The notes beneath the pieces were generated by a model. That model made no database searches and was not told the DNA's origin. It saw nothing but the letters and a program-made list of their open reading frames with translations. The position numbers were made by a program, and so were the translations under genes. A DNA stretch of 64,000 nt from Paenibacillus sp. BIC5C1 (GTDB lineage: Bacteria > Bacillota > Bacilli > Paenibacillales > Paenibacillaceae): assembly GCF_032399705.1 (NCBI RefSeq), contig NZ_CP135922.1:3968001-4032000 (forward strand), read 5' to 3'. This document shows, in pieces, positions 63,503 to 64,000 of this stretch (positions are counted from its first letter, which is position 1; each line of letters opens with the position of its first letter).

Positions 63503-64000
63503 ATGAACAAGAAAACCAAGACTTTAATGTTGTCCTTATGCATGTCGACCCTGTTACTCGCTGCCTGTACGAATGGAAGCACTATCGAGAAAGGTACATC
63601 CAATACCGATTCGGATGCCAACGAGGGCGGAATAACGACCATACACACCGTAACGTCAGAATATACTTCTGCCAAATATCCAAAGGGCGATGATATCACA
63701 AACAATGTGTGGATTGAGCGATACAAAGAACAGTTTAATATCGATGTCAAAACAGACTGGGTCAGCGATGAATATGATACCAAATTGAATTTGGCTATAG
63801 CATCGAATGATCTTCCCGATGTGTTTAGGGTTAACCCATCACAGTTAAGGCAGTTGGTCGAAGCAGATATGGTCATGGACCTTACTGACGTCTTTGAACA
63901 ACACGCTTCAGGACGTCTCAAAGGCTACATGGAAGCAGATGCAGACAGTTATGAATCAGGTAAGAAGGACGGCAAGCTGTACGGGATACCGCAAATGCAC
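63503..64000 (+). CDS. Sugar-binding lipoprotein of an ABC transporter (partial, runs off the right edge)
   Basis: First 166 residues. Lipobox LLAAC near 18-22 after NKKTKTLMLSLCMSTL; then TVTSEYTSAKYPKGDDITNN and DLPDVFRVNPSQLRQLVEAD (near 111-130), the family-1 binding protein layout of LplA-type oligosaccharide binders in Paenibacillus. Ribosome site GGGGGAAAGG precedes ATG at 63503. Following abfA, an arabino-oligosaccharide or related substrate is likely. Confidence 0.9.
   Translation, partial: MNKKTKTLMLSLCMSTLLLAACTNGSTIEKGTSNTDSDANEGGITTIHTVTSEYTSAKYPKGDDITNNVWIERYKEQFNIDVKTDWVSDEYDTKLNLAIASNDLPDVFRVNPSQLRQLVEADMVMDLTDVFEQHASGRLKGYMEADADSYESGKKDGKLYGIPQMH

Overview
The window looks like a chromosomal stretch of a Gram-positive, low-to-mid GC, spore-forming soil bacterium, most probably Paenibacillus. 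Pointers are strong AGGAGG-type ribosome sites, frequent TTG/GTG starts, a YjcZ-type sporulation mini-protein, a GlpP antiterminator, a PyrR-type pyrimidine leader, PdxS with a MocR-type PdxR, and a rich set of secreted or intracellular carbohydrate enzymes with LacI/AraC regulators. There is no rRNA, tRNA, CRISPR array or phage block. One intact IS30-type element is present (33439-34518).

Layout. 1-1.9 kb: glpP, a leader hairpin, a glycerophosphodiester phosphodiesterase (GDPD) and a NagD-like phosphatase cut by the left edge. 2.0-9.4 kb: one tight minus-strand operon of eight genes (unknown beta-type protein, PHP phosphoesterase, divergent GDPD, LacI regulator, permease, ATPase, binding protein, permease) behind a LacI-type operator; it looks like uptake and intracellular breakdown of an organophosphate or phosphodiester. 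9.6-21.8 kb: ordinary single genes with regulators (SoxA-like oxidase, Map with TetR, GNAT, DinB, SDR with MerR, zinc ADH with AraC, Fur-controlled AraC, cupin, TetR with a DUF3533/YhgE-like membrane protein). 21.9-24.8 kb: ArsR-controlled four-domain CoA-disulfide-reductase fusion for sulfane-sulfur handling. 25-29 kb: GH16 beta-glucanase and a TetR/MFS drug-efflux pair with three operator copies. 29.1-33.4 kb: arsenic island arsR-arsB-arsC plus an ArsO-like flavoprotein and a Cys-pair-bearing MarR regulator that share a near-identical operator. 33.4-36 kb: IS30 element, a frameshifted Met-rich membrane/cupredoxin gene, and a YjcZ gene. 36.2-40.2 kb: sucrose cluster (GH32, OHS-type permease, ScrR). 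40.4-50.8 kb: Fur-controlled orphan siderophore-binding lipoprotein, LOG protein, RCC1-repeat protein, BBE-like oxidase, serine hydrolase with an Agr-like two-component pair, MFS pump. 51.2-56.6 kb: pdxS/pdxR and codBA under a PyrR-type leader. 56.8-64 kb: GH4 glycosidase with AraC regulator, a kinase-like protein, GH51 arabinofuranosidase with an ArsR-type regulator, and the start of a sugar-binding lipoprotein cut by the right edge.

The regulatory DNA is unusually legible: Fur boxes, a MerR-type promoter with a stretched spacer, ArsR, MarR, TetR and LacI operators, a GlpP leader and a PyrR attenuator can all be read directly. The most interesting candidates are the MarR/ArsO module with paired cysteines in both proteins and a shared 19-bp operator, the organophosphate operon with a GDPD that has lost the usual HRG motif, and the PyrR leader on cytosine-salvage genes. 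Function assignments are from recognised family motifs read by eye; no database search was run.
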